A program made the position numbers and the translations under genes. DNA of 64,000 bases from Defluviimonas salinarum (GTDB taxonomy: Bacteria > Pseudomonadota > Alphaproteobacteria > Rhodobacterales > Rhodobacteraceae): contig NZ_JAPDOG010000013.1 in assembly GCF_026013545.1 (NCBI RefSeq), positions 62,001 through 126,000 of the forward strand. Reading direction: 5' to 3'. The notes beneath the pieces were generated by a model, which ran no database searches, was not told the origin of the DNA, and was given only the letters and a program-made list of their open reading frames with translations. This document shows, one piece after another, positions 8,079 through 18,057 of this stretch (positions are counted from its first letter, which is position 1; each line of letters begins with the position of its first letter).

Positions 8079-10091
8079 TCAGCGCAGCCGCCAGGCCTGG
8101 GTGCGGTTGAGGATCCGGCGCGAGGCCAGCGCATGCAGGATCCGCGCCCCGGCATTGGTGTAGAAGATCATCATCCCCATCGCCGCCGCGGGCGCGATGT
8201 CGCCCGCGTCGTCCATGTTCAGGACCGCGATCGAGGCGAGCGCGGTATGGGTCGAATAGATGAACACCACCGCCGAGACCGTCGTCATCGCGTTGACGAA
8301 GAGGTAGATCGAGATATCGAGGATTGCCGGCAGGCAGACCGGCACCGTGACCCGCGCGAAGAGCTTGTAGAAGGGCTGGCGCAGCGACGAGGCGACCGGC
8401 TCGAACTCCGCGTCGATCTGCTTCAGCGCGGTCAGCGCGGTCAGGTGGCCGACGGTGTAGAAGTGGGTCACGGTCGAGATGACGAGGATTATCATCGTTC
8501 CGTAGATGAAGTGCAGCGGATTGGCCGGATTGTTGAAGAAGAAGATATAGGCCAGCCCGAGCACCATCCCCGGTACCGCCATCGGCAGCATCGCGAGGAA
8601 CTGGAACAGGCCGCGCCCGGTTTTGAAGCCGTCGATCTTCTCGACCATGTAGGCGCCGGTGAAGATCACGACCGTACCGATCCCCGCCGTCATCAGCGCC
8701 AGCTTGATCGAGTTCCAGTAGGCCGCCCAGCCGCCGCCATCCATCCGGTCGAAGGCGTAGTTCTTGAGGCTGAGGCTGAGGTCGTAGGGCCAGAACCGGA
8801 TCAGTGCCGCATACTGGCAGATCGCGATGATCCCGACGATGAACACCGCCATCGTGCCGCACCAGGCAAGGCACAGCGCCTCCAAGCGGCGGTCGGGCCG
8901 CGGCTGGTAGGGGACCGAGCGCGCCGAGAGGAGCGAAACCTGCTTCTTCTGCACCTGCCGGTCGACGAGGAAGGCCACCACCGCCGGAATCAGAAGGATC
9001 ACCGAGACCACCGCGCCCATCTCGAAGTTCTGCTGGCCGATGACCTGCTTGTAGATGTCGATGGCGAGCACGTTGTACTGCCCGCCGATGACCTTCGGCA
9101 GGCCGAAGTCGGTGATCACCAGCGTGAAGGTCACGAAGGCCGCCGAGATCAGGCCGTAGCGCGCGCCGGGGATCGTCACCGTCCAGAAGGTGCGCCACTT
9201 GCTCGCGCGTAAGGATTCGGCCGCTTCGTACTGGCGCTGGTCGGCGATCGAGAGCGCGGTCGAAATGATGATCAGCGCATGCGGGAAGGTGAAGAAGACC
9301 GAACCGATGACAATGCCCAGGGGCCCGTAGATCGACTGCCCCATCAGGAGCGATTTCATCATCCCCTGGTTGCCGAAGAGATAGATGAGCGCGATCCCCG
9401 GCAACAGCGACGGCACGAGGATCGGCATCATCGCGATCATCCGGAATGCGCCCTTGAAGGGCATGCAACTGCGGTTGATCGCATAGGCGAACCCGAAGGC
9501 GAAGACGACGGTCAGCACCGTGCTCACGACCGCGATGTAGAGCGAGTTCTGGATCGAGGAGAACAGCGTCGGATTCGAGAAATACTCGACATAGTTCTGC
9601 GCCCCGACCGACTTGACCGGCCTGAGGTTGATCCGGCGGAAGGTGTTGCTGTCGTATTCCTGCCAGTCGGTGGTGTTCTTCAGGTCGAGGCCGACGAGCC
9701 AGGGCGCGTCATCCGTGGTGCCGCGCATCCGGTACTTGACCGGACTGCGGAAGCTGAAATCGGGAAAGAACGTTGTCGCCGTCAGCCGGCCATCGGAGCT
9801 GGAGCGCAGGTCATCGGCCGGGACCGAGCCCAGCTCCGCGTTCAGCGCCTCGGCGGTGACCGGCTCGCTCCAGACTGTGCCCGTCTCGTCGCTGACTTGG
9901 AACTCGTAGCGGGCGAGGTCGAAGCCGTAGGTGACGAAGCTCTTCGACAGCATCGCGTAGAGCGGAAGAGCCAGCGCCGCGACGAGGTAAAGCGCGATCA
10001 CCCCCATGAAGATCCGCTTGATGATTCCATCGCGGTCGAGGCTCAAACGAACCCGGCGACCGGGCGGCAGTTCGGCGGTCATTTCGGTCAT
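8079..10091 (-). CDS. 2-aminoethylphosphonate ABC transporter, fused permease
   Basis: A 670-residue inner-membrane protein with two ABC-2-importer permease halves in one chain, about 12 membrane segments. Each half has an EAA-type coupling loop, near YEAAESLRASKWRTFWTVTIPG in the first half and FEPVASSLRQPF in the second. A roughly 150-residue periplasmic insert follows the first helix. This is the layout of the Fe3+/AEP-type (PhnV/PhnU-like) permeases. ATG 10091 lies two bases after the ATPase stop codon, so the genes are co-translated. The neighbouring phnWAY and pbfA genes point to AEP rather than iron as substrate. Confidence 0.85.
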   Translation of the reverse strand: MTEMTAELPPGRRVRLSLDRDGIIKRIFMGVIALYLVAALALPLYAMLSKSFVTYGFDLARYEFQVSDETGTVWSEPVTAEALNAELGSVPADDLRSSSDGRLTATTFFPDFSFRSPVKYRMRGTTDDAPWLVGLDLKNTTDWQEYDSNTFRRINLRPVKSVGAQNYVEYFSNPTLFSSIQNSLYIAVVSTVLTVVFAFGFAYAINRSCMPFKGAFRMIAMMPILVPSLLPGIALIYLFGNQGMMKSLLMGQSIYGPLGIVIGSVFFTFPHALIIISTALSIADQRQYEAAESLRASKWRTFWTVTIPGARYGLISAAFVTFTLVITDFGLPKVIGGQYNVLAIDIYKQVIGQQNFEMGAVVSVILLIPAVVAFLVDRQVQKKQVSLLSARSVPYQPRPDRRLEALCLAWCGTMAVFIVGIIAICQYAALIRFWPYDLSLSLKNYAFDRMDGGGWAAYWNSIKLALMTAGIGTVVIFTGAYMVEKIDGFKTGRGLFQFLAMLPMAVPGMVLGLAYIFFFNNPANPLHFIYGTMIILVISTVTHFYTVGHLTALTALKQIDAEFEPVASSLRQPFYKLFARVTVPVCLPAILDISIYLFVNAMTTVSAVVFIYSTHTALASIAVLNMDDAGDIAPAAAMGMMIFYTNAGARILHALASRRILNRTQAWRLR

Positions 10092-10093
10092 GC

Positions 10094-11248
10094 TCAGGCC
10101 CCCCGCGCGAACACGAGCACCCGCTCGGCGGGCAGTTCGACCGCCATCGCGGTACCCGGCTCCAGTTCCAGACGCCGCACCGCGTTCATCGAGAAGTTGG
10201 CCACGAGCGGCGTCTCGCCGAGCGCGTCGCTCCGCAGATGGGTGCGCCAGTAGGAGCCGAGGAACTCCATGTCCGTGATCGTCACCGGCAGCATGTTGGC
10301 CGCGCCGTTCCCGGCATCCTCGGCCCGGTGGGGCAGGATGTCCTCCGGCCGCACCGCCACGGTGACGGCGGCGCCGTCGGCAATGCGGGTCTCGCTGGTG
10401 GCGAGCACCACGTCGCCAAGCGTCACCGAGCCGCCCTGATAGGTCGAGGCGACCTTGTTGGTCTCGCCGATGAAGTCAGCGACGAAGAGCGAGGCCGGCT
10501 CCCGGTAGATCTCGGTCGGGGTGCCGACCTGCTCGATCCGGCCGCGGTTGATGACCACGATGCGGTCGGCCATCGACAGCGCCTCTTCCTGGTCATGCGT
10601 CACCATGATCGTGGTGACGCCGAGCTTGCGCTGCAATTCCTTGATCTGGTGGCGCAGATGCACCCGCACCTTGGCGTCGAGCGCCGAGAGCGGCTCGTCG
10701 AGCAGCAGAAGCCCCGGATCGATGGCGATGGCGCGGGCAAGCGCGACGCGCTGCTGCTGGCCGCCGGAGAGCTGCGCTGGGTATTTCGACGCCTGCTCGG
10801 GCAGGCCGACGAGATCCAGAAGTTCAGTGACGCGGGCGTCGATCTCGCGCTTGCTGCGGCCGGTATTCTCAAGCCCGAAGGCGATGTTGCGGCGCACCGT
10901 GAGGTTCGGGAAGAGCGCGTAGGACTGGAACACGATGCCGAAGTCGCGCTGCGACGGCGGCAGGCTGGAGATGTCCGATCCGCCCTGCCGGATCGTACCG
11001 CGGGTCTGCGGGTCGAGCCCCGCGATTGCGCGCAGCAGCGTGGTCTTGCCGCAGCCGGACGGGCCGAGGAAACACACGAACTCGCCCTTCGCGATGTCGA
11101 GCGTGACCTCCCGCAGCGCCACGAAGTCGCCGAAGCTTTTCCAGAGATCGGCGATCTCCAGGTAGGGCTGCGCCGATCCTTCGGCGACATGATCCCCGGC
11201 GGACGCCTGAAGGGCGCCGCGTCTCGTCATTGCAACCATCTTTTCCAT
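10094..11248 (-). CDS. phnT: 2-aminoethylphosphonate ABC transporter ATP-binding protein
   Basis: A 384-residue ATPase of the MalK/PotA/FbpC group. Walker A is GPSGCGKTT, the signature LSGGQQQRVALARA, Walker B LLLLDEPLSALD and the switch His lies in VTHDQEEAL. A C-terminal TOBE-like domain (about 300-380) fits the spermidine/iron/AEP import class. Three in-frame ATGs (11248, 11239, 11230) are possible starts. None has a strong ribosome binding site, so the first 6 residues are uncertain. The gene sits between the binding protein and permease genes. The symbol is by analogy with AEP importers in this context. Confidence 0.82.
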   Translation of the reverse strand: MEKMVAMTRRGALQASAGDHVAEGSAQPYLEIADLWKSFGDFVALREVTLDIAKGEFVCFLGPSGCGKTTLLRAIAGLDPQTRGTIRQGGSDISSLPPSQRDFGIVFQSYALFPNLTVRRNIAFGLENTGRSKREIDARVTELLDLVGLPEQASKYPAQLSGGQQQRVALARAIAIDPGLLLLDEPLSALDAKVRVHLRHQIKELQRKLGVTTIMVTHDQEEALSMADRIVVINRGRIEQVGTPTEIYREPASLFVADFIGETNKVASTYQGGSVTLGDVVLATSETRIADGAAVTVAVRPEDILPHRAEDAGNGAANMLPVTITDMEFLGSYWRTHLRSDALGETPLVANFSMNAVRRLELEPGTAMAVELPAERVLVFARGA

Positions 11249-11268
11249 CCGGACGGAACTTTCGGGGA

Positions 11269-11294
11269 GGGCGCCGCGATCAGACGCGGCGCCC
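11269..11294 (-). promoter_or_regulatory. Intra-operon hairpin between binding-protein and ATPase genes
   Basis: GGGCGCCGCG (11269-11278) and CGCGGCGCCC (11285-11294) form a perfect 10-bp stem with a six-base loop, in the gap after the substrate-binding protein gene. Such stems often lower downstream expression and protect the 3' end of binding-protein mRNA, giving excess binding protein. It could also be a leaky terminator. Confidence 0.6.
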
Positions 11295-11315
11295 GGAGAG
11301 AGTCGAAGCCGGGGC

Positions 11316-12338
11316 TCAGCCCTTCGGTTCGGACTTGGTGTCGTAGCGCTTGGTCCATTCCTCGAGGATGGCGCTGCGGTTGTTGGCCGCCCATTCGAAG
11401 TCGTTGTCGATCATCGCCTCGGTGATGCCCTCTGGGAAGAACTCGACCGGCTTGGCGATGCCGGGAATGGCGACGACCGCGTAGCCGACATTGTACATCT
11501 CCATCGCCTTCGGCGTGATCGACCAGTCGACCAGCGTCTGCGCCGCTTCGGCATTCGCGGTGCCGGCAACGATGGCGGTCGATTCCATGTCCCAGCCGAT
11601 GCCCTCGCTCGGCACGATGATGTCGATCGGCGCGCCCTCGGCCTTGGACTTCGCGCCCCGGAACGCGAAGGAGACGCCGATTACGGTCTCACCCGCGGCG
11701 GCCATCTTGCAGGGCTTGGAGCCGGAATGGGTGTAGGCGCCGATATTCGCGTGCAGCGCGTCCATGTATTCCCAGCCCTTCTCCTCGCCGAACATCTGCA
11801 GCCAGCTCGACACGTCGAGGAAGCCGGTGCCCGACGAGGCGGGATTCGGCATCACGACATGGCCGGCATATTCGGGCTTGGTGAGATCGGCCCAGCTCGT
11901 CGGCGCGGTCAGGCCGAGCTTCTCGCCCTCGACCGTGTTGAAGCAGATCGCGGCCACCCAGGCATCCATGCCGACCCAGGAGGGCGGATTGTCGGCGTCC
12001 CGGAACCGCGGGTCGAGCGCGTCGAGCCCGGACGGGGCATAGGGCTCCAGCATGCCTTCGGTCTTCAGCACCAGAAGCGAGGTCGCGGCGAGGCCCCAGA
12101 CCACGTCGGCCTGCGGATTGTTCTTTTCCGCCAGGAGCTTGGCGGTGATGACGCCGGTGGAATCGCGCACCCAGTTGATCTTGATGTCGGGATGGTCCTG
12201 GTTGAAGGTCTCGGCGTAGCGCGCGAGATCCTCGGCCTCGACGGCGGTGTAGACCGTCAGTTCGGTCTCGGCATAGGCGGCGCCCGACAGCATCGCCGCG
12301 GCGGCAAGGGCCGGAACCAGTGTTTTCGCTTTGATCAT
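11316..12338 (-). CDS. 2-aminoethylphosphonate ABC transporter substrate-binding protein
   Basis: A 340-residue periplasmic binding protein of the FutA/PhnS-like cluster with a signal peptide (MIKAKTLVPALAAAAMLSGAAYA). The mature start ETELTVYTAVEAEDLARYAE is characteristic of extracellular solute-binding proteins annotated for AEP or iron. No Tyr-rich iron-binding pair is obvious, and the genes alongside are phosphonate catabolic, so AEP is the inferred ligand. GGGGAG precedes ATG 12338 by about five bases. It is the first gene of a three-gene transporter operon and probably the most highly expressed. Confidence 0.83.
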   Translation of the reverse strand: MIKAKTLVPALAAAAMLSGAAYAETELTVYTAVEAEDLARYAETFNQDHPDIKINWVRDSTGVITAKLLAEKNNPQADVVWGLAATSLLVLKTEGMLEPYAPSGLDALDPRFRDADNPPSWVGMDAWVAAICFNTVEGEKLGLTAPTSWADLTKPEYAGHVVMPNPASSGTGFLDVSSWLQMFGEEKGWEYMDALHANIGAYTHSGSKPCKMAAAGETVIGVSFAFRGAKSKAEGAPIDIIVPSEGIGWDMESTAIVAGTANAEAAQTLVDWSITPKAMEMYNVGYAVVAIPGIAKPVEFFPEGITEAMIDNDFEWAANNRSAILEEWTKRYDTKSEPKG

Positions 12339-12429
12339 GATACTCCCCAGTTTTATCGCAGACGCGGTCTGCAGGTCTGCCGGTCACGCTGCGGTCGTCC
12401 CGCCCGTGCCGCAGTTGCGTTCAGTAAGG

Positions 12430-12466
12430 CTGCCGGGTAACGGCAGAATTGCTGTTCGGTAACAGC
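12430..12466. promoter_or_regulatory. Two operator-like palindromes upstream of the AEP transporter operon
   Basis: CTGCCG-GGTAA-CGGCAG (12430-12446) and GCTGTT-CGGT-AACAGC (12451-12466) are perfect inverted repeats with centres about 20 bp apart. They also contain a direct repeat, GGTAACNGCAGNAT, at 12436 and 12458 (22 bp apart, two helical turns). They lie 92-128 bp upstream of the binding-protein ATG. This looks like a dimeric regulator site. The surrounding 12339-12650 interval holds no gene; it contains this site, AT-richer sequence (12520-12560) and a hairpin after pbfA. Confidence 0.5.
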
Positions 12467-12592
12467 AGGATAACACGCATCCTCCTTCGAGCCATCATCC
12501 ACAGGGAGTATGGGATCTGGCGGTCGATAGGAAAAATCTATTTATCTTATGACTTGATCACCAGGGCCGATGATGCGGGCGTCCGTGCGATA

Positions 12593-12624
12593 GGGCGCGA
12601 AAGGCGCGCGAAAGGCGCGCGCCC
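12593..12624 (-). terminator. Possible terminator after pbfA, with GCGCGAAAG repeats
   Basis: GGGCGCG (12593-12599) can pair with CGCGCCC (12618-12624). The loop consists of short direct repeats of GCGCGAAAG. It lies 27 bases beyond the pbfA stop codon. Confidence 0.4.
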
Positions 12625-12650
12625 GGTCGCGAACCGACGGCTTGAGGCAG

Positions 12651-14000
12651 TTACCGCGCTTCCGCGCGAATGGCGTCCGCGACGATGTCGAGGGCGCGGT
12701 CGAGGTCGGCCTGCGCGATGGTCAGCGGCGGCGACAGCGTCAGCACGGACCCTGCGGAAATCTTGAAGCTGAGCCCCGCCTCCAGACAGCGGTAATAGAT
12801 CCGCTCCGCCGCCTCTTTCGCGGGCGCCCGGCTCTCGCGGTCGGCGACGATCTCGACGCCGAACATCAAGCCGCGGCCGCGAATCTCGCCGACGCGGGGA
12901 TCGTCGTCCACCGCCTCGCGCAGGCGCGCGAGCGCATGCGCCCCAAGCTCGGCAGCGCGCGCCACCAGCCCCTCGTCGCGGATCACCGCGAGCGTCTCGA
13001 GCGCCGCCCGCGCCGTCACCGGGTTCTTCTCGTGGGTGTAATGGCCGATGGCGAAGTCCCCGCAGACGTCGAGATCGGCCCGCGCCACCACGGCGGCGAT
13101 GGGCAGGATGCCGCCGCCCAGGGCCTTGCCCAGCGTCACGATATCCGGGACCACCTCGTCATGCTCGAAGGCGAACATCCGGCCCGTCTTGCCGAGCCCG
13201 GTCGGGATCTCGTCCATGATCAGAAGCGCGCCCGCGCGGTTACAGGCCGCGCGCACCGCCTTCCAGAAACCCGGCGGCGGCACCACCGGCACCGCCCGCA
13301 TCGGCTCCGCGATCACGGCCGCGACATCGCCCTCGCGCTCGAGCACGAACTCGACCATCCTCGCGCAGGCCAGCCCGCAAACCTCCGGCCCGGCATGGCC
13401 ATAGGCGCAGCGGTAGCAGTTGAAGGGCGCCACATGCTCGGCCCCCGGCAGCAAGGGCCCGGCGATATGCGAGCGGAATGTCGCCTCGCCGCCGACGCTC
13501 GCGGCGCCGAAGCCCGCGCCGTGGAAGGCGTCCCAGAAGCTCACGGTCTTGAACCGCCCGGTCGCCGCCCGCGCGATCCGGAGCGCCACCTCGTTCGCAT
13601 CCGATCCGCCGGTGGTGAAGAGCACCTTTCCCAGATCCCCCGGCGCCAGCGCGCCCAGGGTCTCGGCCAGTTCCACCGACACGTCATTGGTGAAACGGCG
13701 CGGCGAGAAGCTCAAGGCATCGAGTTGGTCCTTGATCGCCGCCACCACCCGGGGATGGCCATAGCCGATGTGATGGACCGAGTTGCCATGGAAATCCATG
13801 TAACGCCGCCCGGCGGTGTCCTCGATCCAGATCCCTTCCGCCTTGGCGATGGTCGAAAGGCACGGCGAGGACAGCGACTGGTGCAGGAAGGCGTTCGCAT
13901 CGCGCGCCAGAAGCGCCCGCGTTGCCGCATCGGGATGCCGCGCCGCCCATGCGCGGCGCGCCTCCGACGTGTTGGACTCGCCCTCGGTATGGGTAATCAC
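12651..14000 (-). CDS. pbfA: PbfA-like (R)-1-hydroxy-2-aminoethylphosphonate ammonia-lyase, class III PLP enzyme
   Basis: A 449-residue class III aminotransferase-fold enzyme. The cofactor lysine is in TLGKALGGG, the ring-stacking Asp region in MDEIPTGLGKTGR, and the phosphate cup in TTGGSDANEVALRIARA. Class III enzymes beside phnW are now known to include PbfA, which eliminates ammonia from hydroxylated AEP to give phosphonoacetaldehyde and so feeds the same pathway as PhnW. The start is chosen at GTG 14000, preceded by AAAGGGA; an upstream TTG frame start is less likely. It follows phnY after about 60 bases. An ordinary transaminase (for example AEP or diamine) is the alternative. Confidence 0.72.
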   Translation of the reverse strand: MITHTEGESNTSEARRAWAARHPDAATRALLARDANAFLHQSLSSPCLSTIAKAEGIWIEDTAGRRYMDFHGNSVHHIGYGHPRVVAAIKDQLDALSFSPRRFTNDVSVELAETLGALAPGDLGKVLFTTGGSDANEVALRIARAATGRFKTVSFWDAFHGAGFGAASVGGEATFRSHIAGPLLPGAEHVAPFNCYRCAYGHAGPEVCGLACARMVEFVLEREGDVAAVIAEPMRAVPVVPPPGFWKAVRAACNRAGALLIMDEIPTGLGKTGRMFAFEHDEVVPDIVTLGKALGGGILPIAAVVARADLDVCGDFAIGHYTHEKNPVTARAALETLAVIRDEGLVARAAELGAHALARLREAVDDDPRVGEIRGRGLMFGVEIVADRESRAPAKEAAERIYYRCLEAGLSFKISAGSVLTLSPPLTIAQADLDRALDIVADAIRAEAR

Positions 14001-14010
14001 GCCATCCCTT

Positions 14011-14032
14011 TCTTCTTTTTCCAAATATCCCC
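14011..14032. repeat. Copy 1 of intergenic motif TCTTCTTTTTCCAAATATCCC
   Basis: The core CTTCTTTTYCCAAATATCCC recurs downstream of hisG (42756-42780). In both places it sits against a gene end or start and is followed by GC-rich sequence. I recall this motif as common between genes in Rhodobacterales genomes. Its role is unknown. Confidence 0.5.
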
Positions 14033-14061
14033 GCCGGAGGCTCCCGCAGCCGCCGCCGGGA

Positions 14062-15507
14062 TCACCGTGGCCAGGGCAGCGAATAGGTCTTCACATTGGT
14101 GAAGAACTTCATCGCCTCCGTCACGCCCTCCTTCACCCCGTTGCCAGAATCCTTGATGCCGCCGAAGGGCGAGGTCTCGATCCGGTAGCCGGGCTGTTCC
14201 CAGATGTTCACCGTGCCGACATTCAGCCCCTCGATATAGGCCTGCATGCGGCGGAAATCGTTGGTGCAGACGCCGGAGGAAAGGCCGAACTCGGTGCCGT
14301 TCGAGATCCGCATGACCTCGACGTCATTGTCCGGCACCCGGACGATCGGGATCACCGGGCCGAAGGTCTCCTCCATCACAAGCTCGCTGTCATGCGGCAC
14401 ATGATCGACCACGATCGGCGGCAGCAGCGCACCCTTTCGGCCGGGATCGTAGAGCACCTTCGCGCCCTGATCGGCGGCCATGTAGACGCGCTTCTCGAAC
14501 AGTTCCGCCGCCTGCGCATGGATCACGCAGCCGAGTTCGGTCGCCGGGTCCATCGGGTCGCCGAAACGGATCTTCTTGGCCTTCTCCAGCACCATCGGCA
14601 CGAAGCGGTCCGCCACCGACTCCTGCACGAGGATGCGTTTGATCGCCGTGCAGCGCTGGCCGGAATTGCCGGTGGCGCCTGCCACCGCGATCGTCGCGGC
14701 CTTCTCCAGATCGGCATCGTCGAGGTCATTGAGCACGATCAGCGGGTCGTTGCCGCCAAGCTCCAGCGCCTGCCGCTTGTAGACCGCCTTCGACGCGATC
14801 ATCTTGCCGACCGGCACCCCGCCGGTGAAGGTGATGATGTCGATGTTGGGGTTGGTGATCATCTCGTCGCCGATGTCGGCCGGCAGGCCGGTCACCACCT
14901 GGAACATCTCCGGCGGCAGCCCGGCCTCGTAGAGAATGTCCGCGAGCGTGATCGCGGTCAGCGGCGTCAGTTCCGTCGGCTTCAGCACCATGCAGTTGTT
15001 GGTGGCGATCGAGGGCGCGATCTTGTGGCTGACCATGTTCAGCGGATGGTTGAAGGGCGTGATCGCCGAGATCGCCCGGACCGGCTCGCGCTTGGTGTAG
15101 ATCTTGCGGTCCTTGCCGTTGTGGGTGAGGTCGCAGGAGAAGATTTGCCCGTCATCCTGCAAGGCCTGCGCCGCGGCGAAGGTATAGACGTCCTGCGCGC
15201 GCTTGGTCTCGTAGACCGCGTGCTGCCAGCAGATGCCGAGCTCCAGCACCAGCCACTTGGCGAGGTAATCGCGCCGCTCGCCGATGATCTCGCCGGTGCG
15301 CTTGAGGATCTGGCTGCGCTCGTAGCGGGTGAGCTTCGAACGGTAATTCGCCGCGATCTCGAAGGCCTTGCGGGCATGCTCGGCCGTTCCCGCCGGCACC
15401 GTGCCCACCACCTCGTCGGTATAGGGGTAGCGGACCTCGATCACCTTGTCGGTGAAGACGGTCTCGCCACCGATCCGCATGCCCTCGTGGCGGAGTTCAA
15501 TCTCCAT
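14062..15507 (-). CDS. phnY: Phosphonoacetaldehyde dehydrogenase
   Basis: A 481-residue NAD-dependent aldehyde dehydrogenase that oxidises phosphonoacetaldehyde to phosphonoacetate. The catalytic Cys lies in [16 protein letters not shown], the general-base Glu in [11 protein letters not shown], and the NAD-binding segment in [12 protein letters not shown] 15507 is chosen because AAGGA lies seven bases upstream. ATG 15522, two bases after the phnA stop, would add five residues but has no ribosome binding site. It is second in the phnA-phnY-pbfA series, and the neighbours support PhnY over a generic aldehyde dehydrogenase. Confidence 0.9.
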   Translation of the reverse strand: MEIELRHEGMRIGGETVFTDKVIEVRYPYTDEVVGTVPAGTAEHARKAFEIAANYRSKLTRYERSQILKRTGEIIGERRDYLAKWLVLELGICWQHAVYETKRAQDVYTFAAAQALQDDGQIFSCDLTHNGKDRKIYTKREPVRAISAITPFNHPLNMVSHKIAPSIATNNCMVLKPTELTPLTAITLADILYEAGLPPEMFQVVTGLPADIGDEMITNPNIDIITFTGGVPVGKMIASKAVYKRQALELGGNDPLIVLNDLDDADLEKAATIAVAGATGNSGQRCTAIKRILVQESVADRFVPMVLEKAKKIRFGDPMDPATELGCVIHAQAAELFEKRVYMAADQGAKVLYDPGRKGALLPPIVVDHVPHDSELVMEETFGPVIPIVRVPDNDVEVMRISNGTEFGLSSGVCTNDFRRMQAYIEGLNVGTVNIWEQPGYRIETSPFGGIKDSGNGVKEGVTEAMKFFTNVKTYSLPWPR

Positions 15508-15524
15508 GTGCTGGTCCTTCATGG

Positions 15525-16775
15525 TCAGAGCGCCGCCGCGGTGGTGGCATAGAAGAAGGCGTCGAAGTTCCTGAGCTCCGGCGCGTCCGGCGAGTCGACC
15601 GTGCGGTTGACGATGAAGGGCACCTCCTGCTCGGTCAAGCCGCCGTGGGAGCGCAAGGGCTCCTTCAGCGCCGCGAGGTCGTGGCGATGCGCCGAGGTGC
15701 CGATAGTCATGTTCTCGCCCGAGATCATCACGATGTCGCCGATCCGGTCGGCGGGCAACTCGAACCGCTTCACCGCCTCCTCGCGGGTCACAACGAGAAT
15801 GATCTCGTCCCGCGCGGCGAGCTTGGCCATGATCGCCTCCCGGTCGGCCCCCGCCGGCAGGTAGGCGGTTGCGAACGACCCCAGCGCGCCGTGATGGACG
15901 ACGTAGGGATCGGTGATCGGCAGGATCACCCGCGCCGCGTCCTTGCCCAGCCACTCGTCCATCAGGTCCTGCACATAGATCACCGCCGGCGAGCCGTCTG
16001 CCTTGTGCTTGGGCTTCATGCCGTGATCGGCGGTGACGACCACCGCCGCCCCGAGCGCATCGAGTTCGGCGAGGTAGCGGTCGAACATCGCGTAGAATTC
16101 CTTGGCCCCCTGCTCGTCGGGGGCGAACTTGTGCTGGATGTAGTCGGTCGTCGAGAGATACATCACGTCCGGCTTCCACTCCTTCAGGAGCTTCACCCCG
16201 GCGGCGAAGACGAACTCCGAGAGATCCGCCGAATAGACTTCGGGCACCGGACGCCCGAGCCATTCGTTCGCCTTGTCGATCCCGTGCTCGGCCTTCGTCG
16301 TGGTGTCGGACTTCTCCGAGGAAAACGCGATCGCCCGGTCCTCGTCGAACTTGAGCCCCGCCCCCAGCAGCGCCCTGAGCTTGTCCTTCGCCGTGACGAC
16401 AGCGACACGCGCACCGGCCTCGTAGAAGCGCGAGAACACCGTCGGCGCGCGCAGGAACCGCACGTCGTTCATCATCACCTCCTCGCCGGTCTCCGGGTCG
16501 TAGAGGTAGTTTCCGCAGATCCCGTGCACCGCCGGCGGCCGGCCCGTCGCGATGGAGAGGTTGTTGGGGTTGGTGAAAGACGGAATGACCGAATGCGCGA
16601 GCCGATCGGTGCCCTCCGCGCGCATCCGCTTCAGGGTCGGCATCAGCCCCTCGGCGATGGCGACGTCGAGGTATTCCGGCTCGCAGCCGTCGAGGCAGAT
16701 CGCCACCGCCGGCACCTTCGGCCAGGGGTAGACGCGGTCATTGGCCGTCACGGGCTTGCGGGTGATCATGTTCAT
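15525..16775 (-). CDS. phnA: Phosphonoacetate hydrolase
   Basis: A 416-residue alkaline-phosphatase superfamily metalloenzyme that cleaves the C-P bond of phosphonoacetate to acetate and phosphate. Metal-site segments are visible: [14 protein letters not shown] with the nucleophile Thr region [17 protein letters not shown], then [24 protein letters not shown] and a C-terminal GTSAHRHDL. This set matches PhnA and not the unrelated zinc-ribbon PhnA of E. coli. GAAGGA precedes ATG 16775. It lies 32 bases after phnW. Confidence 0.92.
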   Translation of the reverse strand: MNMITRKPVTANDRVYPWPKVPAVAICLDGCEPEYLDVAIAEGLMPTLKRMRAEGTDRLAHSVIPSFTNPNNLSIATGRPPAVHGICGNYLYDPETGEEVMMNDVRFLRAPTVFSRFYEAGARVAVVTAKDKLRALLGAGLKFDEDRAIAFSSEKSDTTTKAEHGIDKANEWLGRPVPEVYSADLSEFVFAAGVKLLKEWKPDVMYLSTTDYIQHKFAPDEQGAKEFYAMFDRYLAELDALGAAVVVTADHGMKPKHKADGSPAVIYVQDLMDEWLGKDAARVILPITDPYVVHHGALGSFATAYLPAGADREAIMAKLAARDEIILVVTREEAVKRFELPADRIGDIVMISGENMTIGTSAHRHDLAALKEPLRSHGGLTEQEVPFIVNRTVDSPDAPELRNFDAFFYATTAAAL

Positions 16776-16807
16776 TTCCAGTCCTTCCGTCATATTTCGG
16801 TGCCGCC

Positions 16808-17995
16808 TCAGGCGGCGAGCTTGGCGCGTTCGGCGATCGCCGCCTCGGGCGGTGCGGCGGAAGCGACGCCCATCTCGGCGAGCGCCTCCATCGCGGCCTG
16901 AACCACGCGTCGCATCACGTGTTCGTCCATCCTTCCAATGCAGCCGATGCGGAAACTCTCCACCACCGTCAGCTTGCCGGGATAGATGATGAAGCCTTTC
17001 TGTTTCATCTTTTCGTAGAAGTCGGAAAAGACGAAGGCCGGATCGGCCGGGCAGAAGAAGGTGACGATGATCGGCGAGAGCCAGCGGTCCTTCAGAAGCG
17101 TCTCGAAGCCCAAGCCCCGCATCCCCTCGACCATCACGTCGCGGTTCCGCGTATAGCGCGCCCCGCGCCCCGCGACGCCGCCCTCCGCCGCATGGAGCCG
17201 CAAGGCCTCGAGAAAGGCCGCGACGACATGCGTGGGCGGCGTGAAGCGCCACTGGCCGGTCTTCTCCATGTAGGCCCATTGCGCATGGACATCGAGGCTG
17301 AGCGAGTGGCTGTTGCCCTTGGCCGCCTCCAGCTCCGACCGCCGCGCGATCACGAAGCCGAAGCCCGGCACGCCCTCGATGCACTTGTTGGCCGAGGAGA
17401 CCATCGCCTCGTAGCGGATCTCGTTGACATCAAGGGGCAGCGCGCCGAAGGCCGACATCGAGTCGATCAAGAGCTTGCGGCCGCGCGAATAGACCGCCTC
17501 GGAAATCTCCGCGACCGGGTTGAGGATGCCGGACGATGTCTCGCAATGGATCGCCACGACATGGGTGATCGCCGGATCGTCGTCGAGCGCGGCCGCCACT
17601 TCGTCGCCCCGCGGCGGCATGTAGTCGCCCTTGTCGATCAGCGTGTATTCGCGGCCGAGATAGCGCATCGTCTCCGCCGCGCGGAGCCCGTAGGCGCCGT
17701 TCGCCAAGACCAGCGCCTTGCCGTCCCTCGGAACGAAAGTCCCGAGCATCGCCTCGACCGAGAACGAGCCCGAGCCCTGCATCGGCACGCAGACGAAAGC
17801 GCCCGTCGTATCCCCGGCGAGTGCCACGAGCTGGTCACAGACCGATTTCGTCATGGCGCGGAAATCGGCGTCCCACGACCCCCAGTCCCTTAGCATCGCC
17901 TCCTTCGTCGAGAACGCCGTCGTCAACGGCCCTGGCGTCAGAAGATAGGGCTCGCCCAGCCTCGGGGCGGGCAGCGGCTCGGGCGAATGCGGCAT
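16808..17995 (-). CDS. phnW: 2-aminoethylphosphonate--pyruvate transaminase
   Basis: A 395-residue class V PLP aminotransferase that converts AEP plus pyruvate to phosphonoacetaldehyde and alanine. Family marks are the start [19 protein letters not shown], the [11 protein letters not shown] loop and the PLP lysine in [18 protein letters not shown]. The C-terminus is about 25 residues longer than typical and Ala-rich ([16 protein letters not shown]). AAGGAG lies seven bases before ATG 17995. It is the first gene of the catabolic operon and divergent from the LysR gene. Confidence 0.93.
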   Translation of the reverse strand: MPHSPEPLPAPRLGEPYLLTPGPLTTAFSTKEAMLRDWGSWDADFRAMTKSVCDQLVALAGDTTGAFVCVPMQGSGSFSVEAMLGTFVPRDGKALVLANGAYGLRAAETMRYLGREYTLIDKGDYMPPRGDEVAAALDDDPAITHVVAIHCETSSGILNPVAEISEAVYSRGRKLLIDSMSAFGALPLDVNEIRYEAMVSSANKCIEGVPGFGFVIARRSELEAAKGNSHSLSLDVHAQWAYMEKTGQWRFTPPTHVVAAFLEALRLHAAEGGVAGRGARYTRNRDVMVEGMRGLGFETLLKDRWLSPIIVTFFCPADPAFVFSDFYEKMKQKGFIIYPGKLTVVESFRIGCIGRMDEHVMRRVVQAAMEALAEMGVASAAPPEAAIAERAKLAA

Positions 17996-18057
17996 GGCAG
18001 GCTCCTTCGGCAACACTTGGGCTGTAGTGATGCTTTTTCCACGCGCTCGTCCATATG

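Noticed and set aside
15508-16263. N-terminal extension of PhnY
   Set aside because: The extension is antisense-like Arg/Gly-rich sequence overlapping phnA in another frame; PhnY starts at 15507 or 15522.
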